NCBI GenBank assembly: GCA_964390805.1
Contig: CAYMKL010000155.1
Coordinates: forward strand, 1 to 14,835
Source of the DNA: CAYMKL01 sp964390805
Lineage (GTDB): Bacteria; Chloroflexota; Anaerolineae; VGOG01
Direction of reading: 5' to 3'
Length of the DNA stretch: 14,835 bases
The stretch's first letter is position 1; each line of letters opens with the position of its first letter. The notes under the pieces were generated by a model. It was not told the origin of the DNA, did no database searches, and saw nothing but the letters and a program-made list of their open reading frames with translations. Below, in pieces: positions 1-6,590 of this stretch. The translations under genes and the position numbers were made by a program.

Positions 1-228
1 TTCCCATATCTGTCAAGTTGGTAAAGATCTTCCCACGAAAGTAGGCTTGAGCGTCATGGTAAAATAGAGGTATCAGAGATAACCAAACTATGGTAGGACT
101 GTGTGGACATGTCGGCTGCTTTCATTGTGTTGATCTTTCGGTAGGCAAGATGATGAAGTGCCCCATGGATCGCTAAATGGTCCCCTGCCGGGTTCATTCC
201 GCGCCGGATATGTCCGCTGCCAGTGCAG

Positions 229-250
229 AGGAGGTGATGAGAGAAGAATG
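229..250 (+). promoter_or_regulatory. Strong upstream Shine-Dalgarno with in-frame ATG ahead of the lipoprotein gene
   Basis: AGGAGGTGAT at 229-238 is a near-perfect anti-16S match. It sits 9 nt before an ATG at 248 (a second ATG follows at 251) that is in frame with the downstream solute-binding protein. Starting here would add 27 residues before the normal signal peptide. The preferred start is ATG 329, because it has its own AAAGGAGGAG and puts the hydrophobic signal right at the N-terminus. The upstream site may be a second start or a leftover. The rest of 1-228 holds no gene and no convincing promoter that I can see. Confidence 0.4.
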
Positions 251-256
251 ATGTCC

Positions 257-285
257 AACCAATACGGCCAAGCACAGTATTGGTT
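257..285. promoter_or_regulatory. 9-bp inverted repeat, possible operator or mRNA hairpin
   Basis: AACCAATAC at 257-265 and GTATTGGTT at 277-285 are perfect reverse complements separated by 11 nt. The repeat lies between the two candidate Shine-Dalgarno sequences of the lipoprotein gene, so it could be a dimeric regulator site or a 5'-UTR hairpin. Which of these it is cannot be decided from sequence alone. Confidence 0.35.
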
Positions 286-328
286 TATAGGCTCTAGCGA
301 ACATAAAATTAAAGGAGGAGAACGAATA

Positions 329-2053
329 ATGAAGACCCAAAAACATGTACTGGTGTCGGTGCTTGTCATTGCCGCCTCACTTTTGGCGGCTTGCGCCCCA
401 AAGGAAGTCCTTGTGACGGAAGAAGTGACACGAGTCGTCGTAGAGAAAGTGGTAGAGACGGTTGTCGTTGTGGAGACGGTCGTAGTCGAAGGTACACCGC
501 AGGTGGTGGAGAAAGAAGTGACCAGGGTGGTCGAGGTGGAGAAGGTGGTAACAGCGACGCCAGAGCCGGAGGTAACCATCAAGCGCGGCGGCGTATTGAA
601 GGTGGGTGTCGAATCCGACGTGACCCAACTTGATCCGGCATTGATGACGGCATCCAGTGATTACGATTACATGTCGTTGGTGTACGAAAGCCTGACGACG
701 TGGGACCGCGAGTCGCTGCTGGCCAGGCCACTTCTGGCCAAGAGTTGGGAGGTATCAGACGACGGGCTGACCTGGACCTTCCATTTGCGCGATGATGTGA
801 CCTGGCACAACGGAGACCCGTTTGTGGCCGGCGACGTCAAGTACACCGCGGAGCGCATCATGGATCCCGAGCTGGGTTCCACCAAAGCATATCTATTCGC
901 AGTGGTTGAGTCAGTCGAGGTCATTGACGACCACACAGTGGCCTTTCACCAGAGCGAACCGTATGGCGCATTGGCGAATGAGATGGCGCGAGAATTCTTG
1001 ATCGTAAATCAAGAGTTCGTTGAGGAGAACGAAGGGGATTTGACCAGAACCATGATGGGCACCGGGCCATTCATGTTCGAGGAGTGGGTGCCCGACCAGG
1101 TTGTCCGGTTGGTGAGAAACCCCAACTACTGGCGAATGGGCGCAGATGGCCAGCCTCTCCCCTATCTAGACGGCCTCGATTGGATGCCCAACGCCGACGC
1201 GACGGCACAGATGGCCAACTTCGAGTCGGGAGTGATCGACTTCGTCCGGCGAGTACCTGACCAGGATGTGGACCGTTGCAAGGACGATCCAGGCGTCGTG
1301 ATGGCTGGCCCGGATTCGTTGTGGTACACGGGCCTCATTTTCAACGTCACCATACCACCCTTCGACGACGTGCGAGTGCGGCAGGCGATTTCCTGGGCCG
1401 TTGACCGCGATGAGATTGCCGAAGTGGGGCTGTTCGACAATGCCAGACCCGCTTATGGGGCTGCGCTGCCACCCTGGCACTGGGCAAGCAGCGGCGCTAC
1501 AACATGGGATCATCGCGATCTGGAGAAAGCCAGGGCACTGTTGGCCGAGGCCGGTTACCCGGATGGGGAGGGCTTCCCCGAGGTCGAAATCCGCGCCGGC
1601 ATACCCTATCCAGGGCAAGTTACCATGGCTGAAATGATCGCCTCCTACCTTGGGAACCTGGGTATCGAGGCCAAAGCAGCACCAACGGAGTGGGGCACCA
1701 TGATCAAGGAGATGTATGGTGGCCTTTACCCCATGACGGTCTGCGGTTGGATTTCAACCGGCGACCCGGATGAGCTCTATAGGAAGAACTTCCACTCGCA
1801 GGGACCCAGCAACAAGACCAAGTACTCTGACCCAGAAATGGACCGGCTGATTGAGGAGGGCAGGGCGACGTCGAACATGGACGAGCGCGCGGCCCTGTAT
1901 GCGCAGGTGGAAGAAATTCTTCTGGAGGAAGTGCCCCAGCCGTTCCTGGTGTACCACAACGAGTGGCAGGTTATGTATCCCTATGTGAAGGGCTTTGTCC
2001 ACATGGCCAACTCCGCCATGATTACCCTGGACGAAGTCTGGCTAGACAAGTAA
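329..2053 (+). CDS. ABC transporter substrate-binding lipoprotein, family 5 (peptide/oligopeptide type)
   Basis: This is the extracytoplasmic binding component of a Dpp/Opp/Ni-type ABC importer (SBP_bac_5). The 574-aa product starts with a basic n-region and a hydrophobic stretch ending in the lipobox LAAC (Cys22), so it is probably lipid-anchored. Residues about 26-85 form a Val/Glu/Thr-rich low-complexity linker. The folded domain then begins at about residue 87 (GGVLKVGVESDV) and includes family-typical segments such as the LDPA region, W-x-F-x-L-R, NGDPF, GTGPF and NPNYW. ATG 329 is chosen because AAAGGAGGAG lies at 311-320 and the signal peptide begins there. Two permeases follow on the same strand. 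The ligand cannot be read from sequence: the family carries peptides, sugars, opines, nickel and other compounds. A stem-loop after the stop may set its expression above that of the permeases. Confidence 0.93.
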   Translation: MKTQKHVLVSVLVIAASLLAACAPKEVLVTEEVTRVVVEKVVETVVVVETVVVEGTPQVVEKEVTRVVEVEKVVTATPEPEVTIKRGGVLKVGVESDVTQLDPALMTASSDYDYMSLVYESLTTWDRESLLARPLLAKSWEVSDDGLTWTFHLRDDVTWHNGDPFVAGDVKYTAERIMDPELGSTKAYLFAVVESVEVIDDHTVAFHQSEPYGALANEMAREFLIVNQEFVEENEGDLTRTMMGTGPFMFEEWVPDQVVRLVRNPNYWRMGADGQPLPYLDGLDWMPNADATAQMANFESGVIDFVRRVPDQDVDRCKDDPGVVMAGPDSLWYTGLIFNVTIPPFDDVRVRQAISWAVDRDEIAEVGLFDNARPAYGAALPPWHWASSGATTWDHRDLEKARALLAEAGYPDGEGFPEVEIRAGIPYPGQVTMAEMIASYLGNLGIEAKAAPTEWGTMIKEMYGGLYPMTVCGWISTGDPDELYRKNFHSQGPSNKTKYSDPEMDRLIEEGRATSNMDERAALYAQVEEILLEEVPQPFLVYHNEWQVMYPYVKGFVHMANSAMITLDEVWLDK

Positions 2054-2072
2054 CCACTCACCATCACAGTGC

Positions 2073-2110
2073 AGCCAGGGCGATGGTTTAGACCATCGCC
2101 CTGGCTCTTT
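2073..2110 (+). terminator. 15-bp stem-loop between binding protein and permease genes
   Basis: 2073-2087 and 2092-2106 are perfect reverse complements (15 bp, G+C-rich) with a 4-nt loop, followed only by CTTTC rather than a long T run. It begins 19 nt after the stop of the binding-protein gene and ends 26 nt before the permease ATG. Two readings are possible. It could be a leaky intrinsic terminator, or a 3'-end stabiliser that gives the binding protein more mRNA than the permeases. The weak T tail favours partial read-through. Confidence 0.7.
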
Positions 2111-2132
2111 CAACAAACGGAAGAGAAGCTCG

Positions 2133-3095
2133 ATGAAGCGTTACTTGCTCCGGCGTCTGGCGTTATCCATCCTGGCCATCTTGGGAGTGAGCGTGCTTGC
2201 CTTTTCCGCTATCCGCATCATCCCCGGGGACGTGGTGGACGTCATGCTCGGTTTGGAAAAGACACCGGAGGCTGAAGTCGCACTCCGCCATCGCCTGGGC
2301 CTGGACCGCCCCCCCCTTGAACAGTACTTGAGCTGGATGGGGAAGGTGTTGCAGGGGGACATGGGTAAGTCGCTGTTTTCCCAGGAACCCATCATGGACC
2401 TTCTGCGCCAGCGGATGCCGGTCACGCTTGAGCTGGTTTTCCTGGCGACCCTGGTATCCATACTGATAGGCGTCCCAAGTGGCATTATCGCTGCTATCAG
2501 GCAGTACTCCATCGCCGATCACCTATCTACCCTGGTCTCTATGATCGGCCTTTCAACGCCAGACTTTTGGCTGGCCACCCTGTTGATCCTCCTCTTGTCG
2601 GTCACCTGGAAGCTCCTGCCGCCGGGAGGGCTGTGGGTCAGCCCCTTTGAGGATCTGGGGGCTAACCTAAAACGGGCGTTCATGCCCTGCCTGGCGATGG
2701 GACTTCCCGGCGCAGCGGTCTACTTTCGAATCACCCGCTCTTCGATGCTAGAAGTGGTCCGAGCAACGTATATGGTCACCGCCTACAGCAAAGGGCTCAC
2801 TGAAAGAAAGGCCATCCTTTTTCACGCCTTGAAGAACGCCCTCATCCCGGTGGTCACCGTGTGTAGCATGCAGGTCACCTGGCTCTTGGGAGGCCTTTTT
2901 ATCATTGAGACCATATTCTCACTACCCGGCATGGGGCGGGCCACCGTTACAGCCATCCAAAAGCGAGACTATATCGTGCTACAGGGATCCCTGCTGGCCT
3001 ATGCTGTCATAGTAATCATCATCAGTCTCTGCCTGGACGTGGTGTACGCCTGGCTGGACCCGCGCATACGCTACGAGAGTGGGGGAGCACCGTGA
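2133..3095 (+). CDS. dppB: ABC transporter permease, DppB/OppB type
   Basis: This is an inner-membrane permease subunit of a peptide/nickel-class ABC importer. The 320-aa length is typical of DppB. A first membrane helix spans about residues 9-29. It is followed by the extracellular segment with the family-typical Y-L-x-W-M-G-K-V-L-Q-G-D-M-G-x-S-L pattern, further hydrophobic segments, and a cytoplasmic EAA-like loop around YSKGLTERKAILFHALKNAL that contacts the ATPase. It ends with the usual WLDPRIRY tail. ATG 2133 has GGAAGAGAAG upstream. The stop overlaps the next gene's GTG by 4 bp, which implies translational coupling with the DppC-type partner. No ATPase gene lies in the window. Confidence 0.93.
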   Translation: MKRYLLRRLALSILAILGVSVLAFSAIRIIPGDVVDVMLGLEKTPEAEVALRHRLGLDRPPLEQYLSWMGKVLQGDMGKSLFSQEPIMDLLRQRMPVTLELVFLATLVSILIGVPSGIIAAIRQYSIADHLSTLVSMIGLSTPDFWLATLLILLLSVTWKLLPPGGLWVSPFEDLGANLKRAFMPCLAMGLPGAAVYFRITRSSMLEVVRATYMVTAYSKGLTERKAILFHALKNALIPVVTVCSMQVTWLLGGLFIIETIFSLPGMGRATVTAIQKRDYIVLQGSLLAYAVIVIIISLCLDVVYAWLDPRIRYESGGAP

Positions 3096-4006
3096 GAGCG
3101 AGGGTGAAGAACATCCGAGATGCAAAGGCTGCTTCCGTCCGGGTGCGCGGGCCTGAGGTGCGACCTGTGTCCCTGTGGTTCGACGCCTGGCGCCGGCTGC
3201 GGCGACACAAGCTAGCCATGACCGGCCTGGTGATCATCTGCGTTCTCATTCTGACGGCCGTGTGTGCCCCTCTGATTTCCCCTTATGATCCCATAGAAAT
3301 GAGCCCCCGCGTCGCATACCAGCCACCCAGTGGCCAGCACATCTTTGGCACCGATGAACTCGGGCGGGATATCTTGAGCCGTGTGATTTTTGGCGCGCGC
3401 ACCTCGCTGACGGTAGGCATCATCTCCGTCAGTCTGTCCCTGCTGCTCGGCACGCTGCTGGGACTGGTGTCAGGGTACTTTCTGGGCGTTGCCGACCTGG
3501 TCATCACACGGCTGATGGATATGCTGTTTGCCTTTCCGGCTATCCTGCTGGCACTACTCTTCATCTCAATCTTGGGAAGCGGCATTGATCGGGTCATGTT
3601 GGCGATAGGGCTGGTGTACACCCCGCTCTTTGCCCGCCTGTGCCGGGGGGCGGTGCTGGCCGAACGTGGAAAAGCGTACGTAGAGGCCGCTAGAATGATC
3701 GGCTGCGGCAGCACTCGCATCATCGGCCGGCACATTCTACCCAATGTGATGGCCCCCGTGATCGTGCAGGCCAGCCTATGCATGTCCTACGCCATTCGGG
3801 CCGAGGCGGCTCTTAGCTTCCTGGGGCTGGGCACGCAGCCGCCAACGCCTTCCTGGGGCGTTATGCTCAGCAAGGGCAGAGGCCTTTTGAACCATTCGCC
3901 CTGGTTGGCCATCTGGCCTGGCCTGGCCGTCATGGTCGTGGTGTTTGGCTTCAACGTGCTGGGCGACGGATTGCGGGATGCGCTCGACCCCTGGCTGAAG
4001 AGGTGA
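3092..4006 (+). CDS. dppC: ABC transporter permease, DppC/OppC type
   Basis: This is the second permease subunit, forming a heterodimer with the DppB-type protein. The 304-aa product has an N-terminal cytoplasmic stretch and the OppC-type N-terminal segment (WRRLRRHKLAMTGLVIICVL). The family signature HIFGTDELGRDILSRVIFGA follows, then several membrane helices and an EAA loop around ARMIGCGSTRIIGRHILPNV. The C-terminus GDGLRDALDPWLKR is typical. The GTG start at 3092 sits inside the upstream stop (GTGA overlap), with GGGGGAG just before it. Downstream one would expect the DppD and DppF ATPases, but an FAD oxidoreductase follows. The ATPases are therefore elsewhere, shared, or lost. Confidence 0.93.
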   Translation: MRARVKNIRDAKAASVRVRGPEVRPVSLWFDAWRRLRRHKLAMTGLVIICVLILTAVCAPLISPYDPIEMSPRVAYQPPSGQHIFGTDELGRDILSRVIFGARTSLTVGIISVSLSLLLGTLLGLVSGYFLGVADLVITRLMDMLFAFPAILLALLFISILGSGIDRVMLAIGLVYTPLFARLCRGAVLAERGKAYVEAARMIGCGSTRIIGRHILPNVMAPVIVQASLCMSYAIRAEAALSFLGLGTQPPTPSWGVMLSKGRGLLNHSPWLAIWPGLAVMVVVFGFNVLGDGLRDALDPWLKR

Positions 4007-4074
4007 GAACAGGTGAGGGCGTCGGGGCCAGCCGCCCGCGGCAAGTCAACCGAATTCATCGGAAGAATAACGAA

Positions 4075-5466
4075 ATGAAACCTGATTTCCAAAATCCAGA
4101 CGTGTTGGTCATTGGTGGTGGCGTGGCAGGTGTAGGCGCTGCCTTGGGCGCAGCCAAAACAGGAGCGAGTGTATTGCTTGTCTCCTTAGAGGGCACGATT
4201 GGTGGAGATGCAATTACTGGCTTGCCTCTTCTTGGGGTCTGCAATGCTAGGGGTGAATGGATTGTCGCAGGGGTATTGCGTGAGCTTCTGGCTGCCTGCA
4301 AGGAAATGAATGGATATATTGGCCCTGTTTGCGACTGGCGCGCGGTATACGGTGTTTGTGTTGATCCTAATACGTTGCATTTGGCTATTGGTCTTGCGAT
4401 GGAAACCTACAAGATTCAATTACTGTTGAATACAATGGCCTGTGGAGTCGAAAGTAGTACAAAGCGCGTTATATCTGTATCTGTCGCATGCAAGGACGGC
4501 AGGATTATTGATTTCAATCCTGAATTCATCATTGACGCAACTGGGGATGCGAATATTGCCCGTATGGCAGGATTTGCGACTGAGTCAGGAAGCAAAGAAG
4601 GGGAATTTCAGCCAATAAGCCTTGTCTTCCGAGTTTGCAACGTGGATTTCGAATCGTTATTGAGCTTTGTTCGTCGCAATCCTGACGAAATCATCCTCGC
4701 TGAGAATCCTGCTCTTGATTTGGATCGAACCCGATGCGCACAAAGGGTTTTTGAGCAAGGGTATCCGTATGCTGCCATATCGGCTCAGGGAGCTTTGCTT
4801 GGTGACTCAATTCGGGAGCACAATATGTTTCCGTGCTCTGCTGTTTTTATCACTCCTACATCTCTACAGCGGAAAGAAGTTGGCATCAATGTAACGCGGA
4901 AAGGAGGTGTCAATCCTTGCAATCAAAAGGAAGTCTCGGATTCATATGTTGTTCTTTGCAAACAAGTCCAAATGGCGTTTAACTTCCTTCGCTCCACCGT
5001 GCCTGGCTTTTCAAAGAGTGAGATTTCTGGGATTGCGCATAGGGTTGGGATTCGTGAAACTCGGAGAGTCATTGGAGACTATGTCTTGAAAACCGAGGAT
5101 GTTCAAACAGGTAAGAAAAGCTGCTATGGAATCGCCAAAGGCGCACATCACATAGATGTTCATGGTGAAGGAACGGAGCAAGTGCGCATTCCTGTTGATG
5201 ATGGACAGTCGTATGACATTCCATTTGGCTGCATTGTTCCAAAAGGAAGCCGCAATCTGTTAGTAGCAGGAAGATGCATATCCTCAAGCCGCGAAGCAAA
5301 TGGCTCAGCCCGAATGATGGGAACCAGCATGGCTACAGGTGAAGCTGCTGGCACGGCTGCAGCAATGTGCGTTATCAGAAAACTTCTGGATGTGCATGAT
5401 TTGAAGGTGAATGATTTGCGTCAAGTCCTGACAGAGCAAGGAGTTATATTGGAAGGAACAAACTGA
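4075..5466 (+). CDS. FAD-dependent oxidoreductase (FAD_oxidored family)
   Basis: The 463-aa flavoprotein has an N-terminal Rossmann motif, VLVIGGGVAGVGAA, with the glycines at residues 14-19, and a second FAD-contact block at residues 394-430. That block reads NLLVAGRCISSSREANGSAR and continues with the MATGEAAGTAAA pattern seen in this family. It presumably oxidises or reduces a small organic substrate in the cytoplasm; the substrate is unknown. ATG 4075 is chosen because GGAAGA lies 8 nt upstream and the Rossmann fold then starts within 10 residues. A GTG at 4003 in the same frame would add a 24-residue tail lacking homology signs. The gene is visibly A+T-richer than its neighbours (24 G+C of 60 at 4381-4440 against 40 of 60 at 3961-4020), suggesting a different origin from the permeases it follows by 68 bp. 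Confidence 0.88.
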   Translation: MKPDFQNPDVLVIGGGVAGVGAALGAAKTGASVLLVSLEGTIGGDAITGLPLLGVCNARGEWIVAGVLRELLAACKEMNGYIGPVCDWRAVYGVCVDPNTLHLAIGLAMETYKIQLLLNTMACGVESSTKRVISVSVACKDGRIIDFNPEFIIDATGDANIARMAGFATESGSKEGEFQPISLVFRVCNVDFESLLSFVRRNPDEIILAENPALDLDRTRCAQRVFEQGYPYAAISAQGALLGDSIREHNMFPCSAVFITPTSLQRKEVGINVTRKGGVNPCNQKEVSDSYVVLCKQVQMAFNFLRSTVPGFSKSEISGIAHRVGIRETRRVIGDYVLKTEDVQTGKKSCYGIAKGAHHIDVHGEGTEQVRIPVDDGQSYDIPFGCIVPKGSRNLLVAGRCISSSREANGSARMMGTSMATGEAAGTAAAMCVIRKLLDVHDLKVNDLRQVLTEQGVILEGTN

Positions 5467-5507
5467 GTAAACTGTTTCTGTACTGGTTGCCCATTTCCGT
5501 AGTACTT

Positions 5508-5750
5508 TGGTCAGTTGGCAACGTCAGCCAGGTGCTGCCAGCATTCTATTTCATGATGAAAACCCATCCGGCTGGCATCAACTGGCACTCTACCGAGGTG
5601 GCCGAAGGGGCTGTCAGCGACCAGGCCCACGAAGCGATGCCAGTGGCTGCCAAAGCAATGACCGCCAGCATGGTAGATCTGCTGGCCAGGCCGGAGTTGC
5701 TGGCGGAGGCAGCACGGCAGTTCACCGAGGCTTCGTGGAGAACAAGCTGA
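5508..5750 (+). pseudogene. C-terminal remnant of an M20-family amidohydrolase/peptidase
   Basis: The open frame gives about 75 residues that resemble only the C-terminal end of M20 amidohydrolases (PM20D2/AbgB-like). It has GNVSQVLPA, then THPAGINWHSTEVAEGAVSD, then an AMPVAAKAMTASMVDLLARP helix. The metal-binding N-terminal half and the dimerisation domain are absent, and there is no start codon with a ribosome site. The upstream boundary lies close behind the stop of the oxidoreductase gene, and the frame closes at 5750. It is read as a dead 3' fragment left by a deletion or insertion. Recognition is from memory of the family pattern, without a search. Confidence 0.6.
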
Positions 5751-5809
5751 TCTTTTCCACGGGCGTCCTGACTGGCGTCCCTGTGGGTCGCACCGGGCGC
5801 AACAGCCTC
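5738..5809 (+). pseudogene. Short N-terminal-domain remnant resembling aldehyde:ferredoxin oxidoreductase
   Basis: In the frame one base off from the M20 remnant, about 24 residues read ENKLIFSTGVLTGVPVGRTG and then RNSLA. This matches the conserved N-terminal-domain stretch of tungsten-dependent aldehyde:ferredoxin oxidoreductases (E-N-x-L-I-F-x-T-G-x-L-T-G-x-P, then G-R-x-S). The frame stays open to 5968, but after about 5809 I recognise nothing. It is too short to be a gene and has no start. A second AOR-like scrap from the other end of the enzyme lies at 8630-8833. Confidence 0.45.
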
Positions 5810-6162
5810 GCCCTTCACGACGACGCCTTCTACAGGCATTCTGAGACCATCGCCCAAGCCACCGACATCGGTCTGCTTATCCACGAACGCAGCTTGGCCA
5901 ATCGGAGGGGAGCAACGGGTATTATCCTCTTCATTCAGCCCCGTTCAGTCTCTTGGGCTGCCACATAAACTCCACGCCCATTTTGAGCAGGAATCTTCCA
6001 TATGGGGCTCTTGTGATCGTTTGAATCCGCTGCGAGAGCTTTCCGGCACTTCTATGCCCAGCTTCGGGAAGACACTGACGGGAGAGCAGAGATGGCACGC
6101 CTGGTAGCATTCATTCGTGCGGGGTAGCGATAATCTAGGTGACTAGCCCTGCTGCGAATACC
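5810..6162. other. Region without a recognisable gene
   Basis: No intact gene, RNA or repeat is apparent. One 36-codon open stretch without a start (6017-6127, + strand) reads like coding sequence (RAFRHFYAQLREDTDG, then EMARLVAFIRAG). Its end faintly recalls the C-terminus of LpxA-type acyltransferases, but it is too short to call. With the two remnants just upstream, the stretch is best described as decayed coding DNA. Confidence 0.45.
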
Positions 6163-6194
6163 GATTGATACCATTTGATCTAGAGATTGATACC
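6163..6194 (+). repeat. Tandem 10-bp direct repeat, candidate activator/repressor site
   Basis: GATTGATACC occurs at 6163-6172 and again at 6185-6194, exactly 22 bp apart (about two helical turns). The second copy ends 8 bp before the -35 box of the promoter at 6203-6231. The spacing and position fit a pair of same-face regulator sites upstream of RNA polymerase. The regulator is unknown. Confidence 0.45.
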
Positions 6195-6202
6195 TTTGCG
6201 TA

Positions 6203-6231
6203 TTGCCAATTTGCCGAGAGAATGATATAAT
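6203..6231 (+). promoter_or_regulatory. Sigma-70-type promoter for the coiled-coil ORF and acetyl-CoA synthetase
   Basis: TTGCCA at 6203-6208 and a perfect TATAAT at 6226-6231 are separated by 17 bp. The predicted start of transcription, near 6238, is a few bases upstream of the GGAG (6241-6244) of the 72-aa ORF. This leaves a very short leader. The synthetase gene 120 bp beyond that ORF may be on the same transcript, as no terminator is seen between them. Confidence 0.7.
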
Positions 6232-6251
6232 GATATATATGGAGCCTGTGG

Positions 6252-6470
6252 ATGGAAAAAGAGAAAGACCTTGCCTGCCGCGTTTTGCGCCTCGAACAGC
6301 AGCTTGAATCCTACCCGAAGCTCCAGACCGAGGAGTTGGACAAAATCCGCAAGGCGCTGTCCGACGTGAAGAACGAGATCCTGGCGCTGGTTGCATCGTC
6401 GGAGGAGGCAACAGCGTCAGGCAGCAGCTCCGAGGCTTCGATGATGGAGATGGTCTCGGCAGGGGGCTGA
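6252..6470 (+). CDS. Small coiled-coil hypothetical protein (72 aa)
   Basis: I do not recognise a family. The product is short, charged and free of Cys-rich or membrane segments. Residues 1-50 have a heptad-like spacing of Leu/Ile/Val (LACRVLRLEQQLESYPKLQ and onward), indicating an amphipathic helix or coiled coil, followed by a Ser/Ala/Glu-rich tail. GGAG lies 7 nt before ATG 6252 and a near-consensus promoter lies directly upstream, which supports real expression. It precedes the acetyl-CoA synthetase by 120 bp on the same strand. A role as a small regulatory or scaffold partner is only a guess. Confidence 0.6.
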   Translation: MEKEKDLACRVLRLEQQLESYPKLQTEELDKIRKALSDVKNEILALVASSEEATASGSSSEASMMEMVSAGG

Positions 6471-6590
6471 CGTGACTGAACTGGATTCCGCGAATGTCAT
6501 TCAGACACCAATTTGAAGAGTTATACCCATTTGCATGGGTTGTCGGTACCTACGGCTCAACCATATTCTCCAAGAAAGGAAGGTGACCTC

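Noticed and set aside
88..582. Long minus-strand ORF rich in Thr/Ser/Val (164 aa)
   Set aside because: It is the antisense of the Val/Glu-rich linker codons of the lipoprotein; the composition is a by-product and there is no ribosome site.
4003..4074. GTG start for the FAD oxidoreductase overlapping the permease stop
   Set aside because: It would add 24 residues before the Rossmann motif with no family support; ATG 4075 has a properly spaced GGAAGA.
6017..6127. Possible LpxA C-terminal fragment
   Set aside because: It is only 36 codons with a loose resemblance at the end; too weak to name a gene.
6513..6590. TTG start for the acetyl-CoA synthetase
   Set aside because: There is no ribosome site, whereas ATG 6591 has AAGGAAGGTGA just upstream.
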